From assembly GCA_041912595.1 (NCBI GenBank), contig JAYRMR010000007.1, positions 55,770-119,769 on the forward strand: DNA of 64,000 nucleotides. Reading direction: 5' to 3'. The notes beneath the pieces are model-generated. The model made no database searches. It had not been told where the DNA came from and saw only the letters and a program-made list of their open reading frames with translations. Below are positions 62,356-64,000 of this stretch, one piece after another. The translations under genes and the position numbers were made by a program. How positions within the stretch are numbered: the stretch's first letter is position 1; the number at the start of each line of letters is the position of its first letter. The DNA is from Roseateles_B sp041912595 (lineage in GTDB: Bacteria; Pseudomonadota; Gammaproteobacteria; Burkholderiales; Burkholderiaceae_C).

Positions 62356-63048
62356 GTGGACGCCAGCCCCAAACTCACCGCCCGGCAGCAGCAGATTTTC
62401 GATCTGGTGCGCCAGAGTATCGAGGAAACCGGCGCTCCGCCCACCCGTGCCGAAATCGCGGCGGAGCTCGGCTTCAAGTCCGCGAATGCCGCCGAGGAAC
62501 ACCTGCAGGCGCTCGCGCGCAAGGGCGTCATCGAGCTCGTGGGCGGCACCTCGCGGGGCATCCGCCTGCCGGGCGCCGCTCTTAAGGCGCTCAACCGCGC
62601 CCGCGAAGTGCGCGAGGCCCTCAGAATCGATGCGCAATTTGCATTGCCGCTGCCCGGCCTGGCCCAGCTGACGCTGCCCCTGGTGGGCCGCGTGGCCGCC
62701 GGTGCACCCATCCTGGCGCAGGAGCACATCGAGCAGCAGTACAGCGTCGAGCCCAGCCTCTTCGCCCGCAAACCCGACTACCTCCTGCGCGTGCGCGGCC
62801 TCAGCATGCGGGACGTCGGCATCATGGACGGCGACCTCCTGGCGGTGCAGAAGTGCGCCGAGGCCAAGAACGGGCAGATCGTCGTCGCCCGCATCGGAGA
62901 CGAGGTCACGGTGAAGCGCTTCCGCAAGGAGCGTCAGCACATCACCCTGCTGCCCGAGAACCCCGACTTCGAACCCATCCTCGTGACAGGCGACGAGCCC
63001 TTCGCCATCGAGGGGCTGGCCGTGGGGCTCATCCGCAATCAGTTCTGA
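62356..63048 (+). CDS. lexA: LexA, SOS response repressor
   Basis: 230 residues from GTG 62356, preceded by GAAAGG; an ATG at 62275 in the same frame would lie inside LexA box 2 and add 27 unconserved residues. N-terminal winged HTH (LTARQQQIFDLVRQSIEETG, RAEIAAELGFKSANAAEEHL); cleavage site Ala-Gly in GRVAAGAPIL; catalytic Ser in RGLSMRDVGIMDGD and Lys in GDEVTVKRF. RecA filaments trigger self-cleavage, which derepresses DNA-repair genes. The 3' end overlaps the convergent membrane-protein gene by 10 bases. Confidence 0.96.
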   Translation: MDASPKLTARQQQIFDLVRQSIEETGAPPTRAEIAAELGFKSANAAEEHLQALARKGVIELVGGTSRGIRLPGAALKALNRAREVREALRIDAQFALPLPGLAQLTLPLVGRVAAGAPILAQEHIEQQYSVEPSLFARKPDYLLRVRGLSMRDVGIMDGDLLAVQKCAEAKNGQIVVARIGDEVTVKRFRKERQHITLLPENPDFEPILVTGDEPFAIEGLAVGLIRNQF

Positions 63049-63458
63049 GTGCGCGCCGGCGCCGTCCGCAAGGCCTCCGACGCGCCGCTGCGCTGCCGCG
63101 CTGCGGCTTGTTCGCTCTCCTTCATGGCCTGACGGGTGCGCTCGATGGCCCGGATGGCATCCCCGGCCTGGATGTAGCTGAAGCCGATCACCATCAGGTT
63201 GGCCCCTGGAATCACCAGGAACAGCAGCATGAATCTGGCCAGGGTGGCGCGGTTGTAGCGGGACTCCGCCATCACCTCCGGCATGGCATCGAGTGCGGCT
63301 CCGAAGAGGCCCACCTGCTGATTGACCATGGCGAAGCCGAAGCAGGCCAGCACCACCACGGCCAGGATCAGCCACGGGAAGGCCTGATCCAGCCACCGCC
63401 AATGGACGAGGTAGGCCGCCGCCACGGGTATTTGCAGCCATGCGGACCCGGCCAGCAT
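63039..63458 (-). CDS. Small membrane protein of unknown function, start uncertain
   Basis: 139 residues from ATG 63458, with three hydrophobic helices (IPVAAAYLVHWRWLDQAFPW region, LILAVVVLACFGFAMV, and MLLFLVIPGANLMVIGFSYI). I do not recognise the family. The frame upstream of the ATG continues to look coding (HPRFRPDDAIRSLRQSQK) but the only earlier ATG, at 63521, is followed after one codon by TGA, so the natural start may have been lost to a nonsense mutation. The 3' end overlaps lexA by 10 bases. Confidence 0.55.
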   Translation of the reverse strand: MLAGSAWLQIPVAAAYLVHWRWLDQAFPWLILAVVVLACFGFAMVNQQVGLFGAALDAMPEVMAESRYNRATLARFMLLFLVIPGANLMVIGFSYIQAGDAIRAIERTRQAMKESEQAAARQRSGASEALRTAPARTQN

Positions 63459-63716
63459 CTTCTGGGACTGACGCAGGCTGCGGATGGCGTCATCGGGGCG
63501 AAATCGTGGATGTCAGGACATGAGGAAACATGAGGGGCGCATCGTCAGCCGGCGCATCGGCCCGCGCCTTGAATCGGCTGCGGTCGTTGCCACCGGGGAT
63601 GCAGGCATGAAAAGGGGCAGGTCTTGCCTGCCCCACGAAAAACGCCCACCGAAGTGGGCGTTCGTCTTTCAGCGGCCCGCGGGCCTGTCAGCCTGCGAAC
63701 CCGCCGATAGCAGCAA
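63459..63716. other. Intergenic region with hairpins
   Basis: 258 bases. The right half holds two hairpins: GGGGCAGG/CCTGCCCC (63614-63634) and the terminator at 63638. The left half carries the possibly decayed 5' end of the membrane-protein gene. No other gene is supported. Confidence 0.5.
63638..63662 (-). terminator. Terminator of the branched-chain amino-acid binding protein gene
   Basis: On the minus strand CGCCCAC-TTCG-GTGGGCG is followed by TTTTT, 55 bases after the stop of the gene at 63717: a seven-pair stem with a stable tetraloop and a T run. Confidence 0.85.
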
Positions 63717-64000
63717 TCAGCGCACGACCGCGATCTGCTCGCGGGCACCGCCCTTGTAGGTGTACAGGGTCAGGGCGCCGTTCTTGATGTCGCCCTTGCC
63801 GTCGAAGCTGATCGTGCCCGTCACGCCCTTGTAGCCTTCGGTCTTGGCCAGCACCGGCAGGTACTTCGCCGGGTCAGCCGAACCGGCCTTCTCCATGGCC
63901 GCCACCATCACCTTGGTCGCGTCGTACACGTAGGGTGCGTAGATCTGCACGTCCACCTTGTACTTTTCCTTGAACTTGGCCTTGAAGTCTTCCATCGACT
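63717..64000 (-). CDS. Branched-chain amino-acid ABC transporter substrate-binding protein, C-terminal part
   Basis: Only the last 94 or so residues are inside the window; the frame runs off the right edge. The visible part shows the end of a LivJ/LivK-type periplasmic binding fold: YAPYVYDATKVMVAAMEKAG, AKTEGYKGVTGTISFDGKGD and ALTLYTYKGGAREQIAVVR. Such proteins deliver leucine, isoleucine, valine or related compounds to LivHMGF permeases. Substrate cannot be told from the fragment. A strong terminator follows, so it is the last gene of its transcript. Confidence 0.9.
   Translation of the reverse strand, partial: SMEDFKAKFKEKYKVDVQIYAPYVYDATKVMVAAMEKAGSADPAKYLPVLAKTEGYKGVTGTISFDGKGDIKNGALTLYTYKGGAREQIAVVR

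Overview
The window reads as chromosomal DNA from a high-GC betaproteobacterium. The strong GC bias, the smc-zipA-ligA and dapC-dapD-pilU-dapE-prmB gene orders, an MSHA-type pilus locus and a tolQRA cluster all point to Burkholderiales, probably the Rubrivivax/Leptothrix/Roseateles group. The genus is an inference. The one stretch that looks foreign is the left end (bases 1 to about 2258), which is visibly poorer in GC and ends abruptly inside a host gene. Genes are densely packed: no stretch longer than 300 bases lacks a gene. I see no rRNA, tRNA or CRISPR array.

Layout. 1-2258: right end of a tyrosine-recombinase element (recombinase plus a small DNA-binding-like protein) inserted in the catalytic motif of the ybgC thioesterase gene, followed by tolQ, tolR and tolA (2689-4730). 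4714-8513: a metal-stress RiPP (bufferin/gig type) operon on the minus strand (bufA1, bufB, bufC, doxX) divergent from an ECF sigma factor and a tiny zinc-finger anti-sigma factor. 8703-25687: a 17-kb MSHA-type pilus locus with two assembly ATPases, mshG, pilin and minor pilins, mshQ, the mshI/J/K inner-membrane set and the mshL secretin; most neighbouring genes overlap by 4 bases. 25832-29937: an AcoR-like regulator without an AAA+ domain, then waaA and a phosphomannomutase/phosphoglucomutase on the minus strand. 30145-34301: two tandem LytS/LytTR two-component pairs. 34380-36873: an Ada-AlkA repair fusion and an EamA transporter. 37045-42441: a FIST sensor, a hybrid histidine kinase and an HD-GYP response regulator, resembling NosP nitric-oxide circuits that control cyclic-di-GMP. 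42476-50881 (minus): ligA, a CorC/HlyC family protein, zipA, smc. 51112-57609: queF, a SET-domain methyltransferase, dapC, dapD, pilU, dapE, prmB. 57617-64000: an ABC-F ATPase, DUF1304, ohrR-ohr, an asparaginase divergent from lexA, a small membrane protein, and the 3' end of a branched-chain amino-acid binding protein gene.

How the parts connect. Three modules share cyclic-di-GMP logic: MshE-type ATPases carry RLG-type (MshEN) nucleotide-binding motifs, and the HD-GYP protein downstream of the FIST/kinase pair should degrade the same messenger. One ATPase carries four such motifs at exact 30-residue spacing. Regulatory sites that can be read directly are an OhrR-type palindrome before ohrR, two LexA-type boxes in the lexA/asparaginase intergenic region, mirrored motifs before the ECF gene and bufA1, and AlgR-like direct repeats before the second LytS/LytTR pair.
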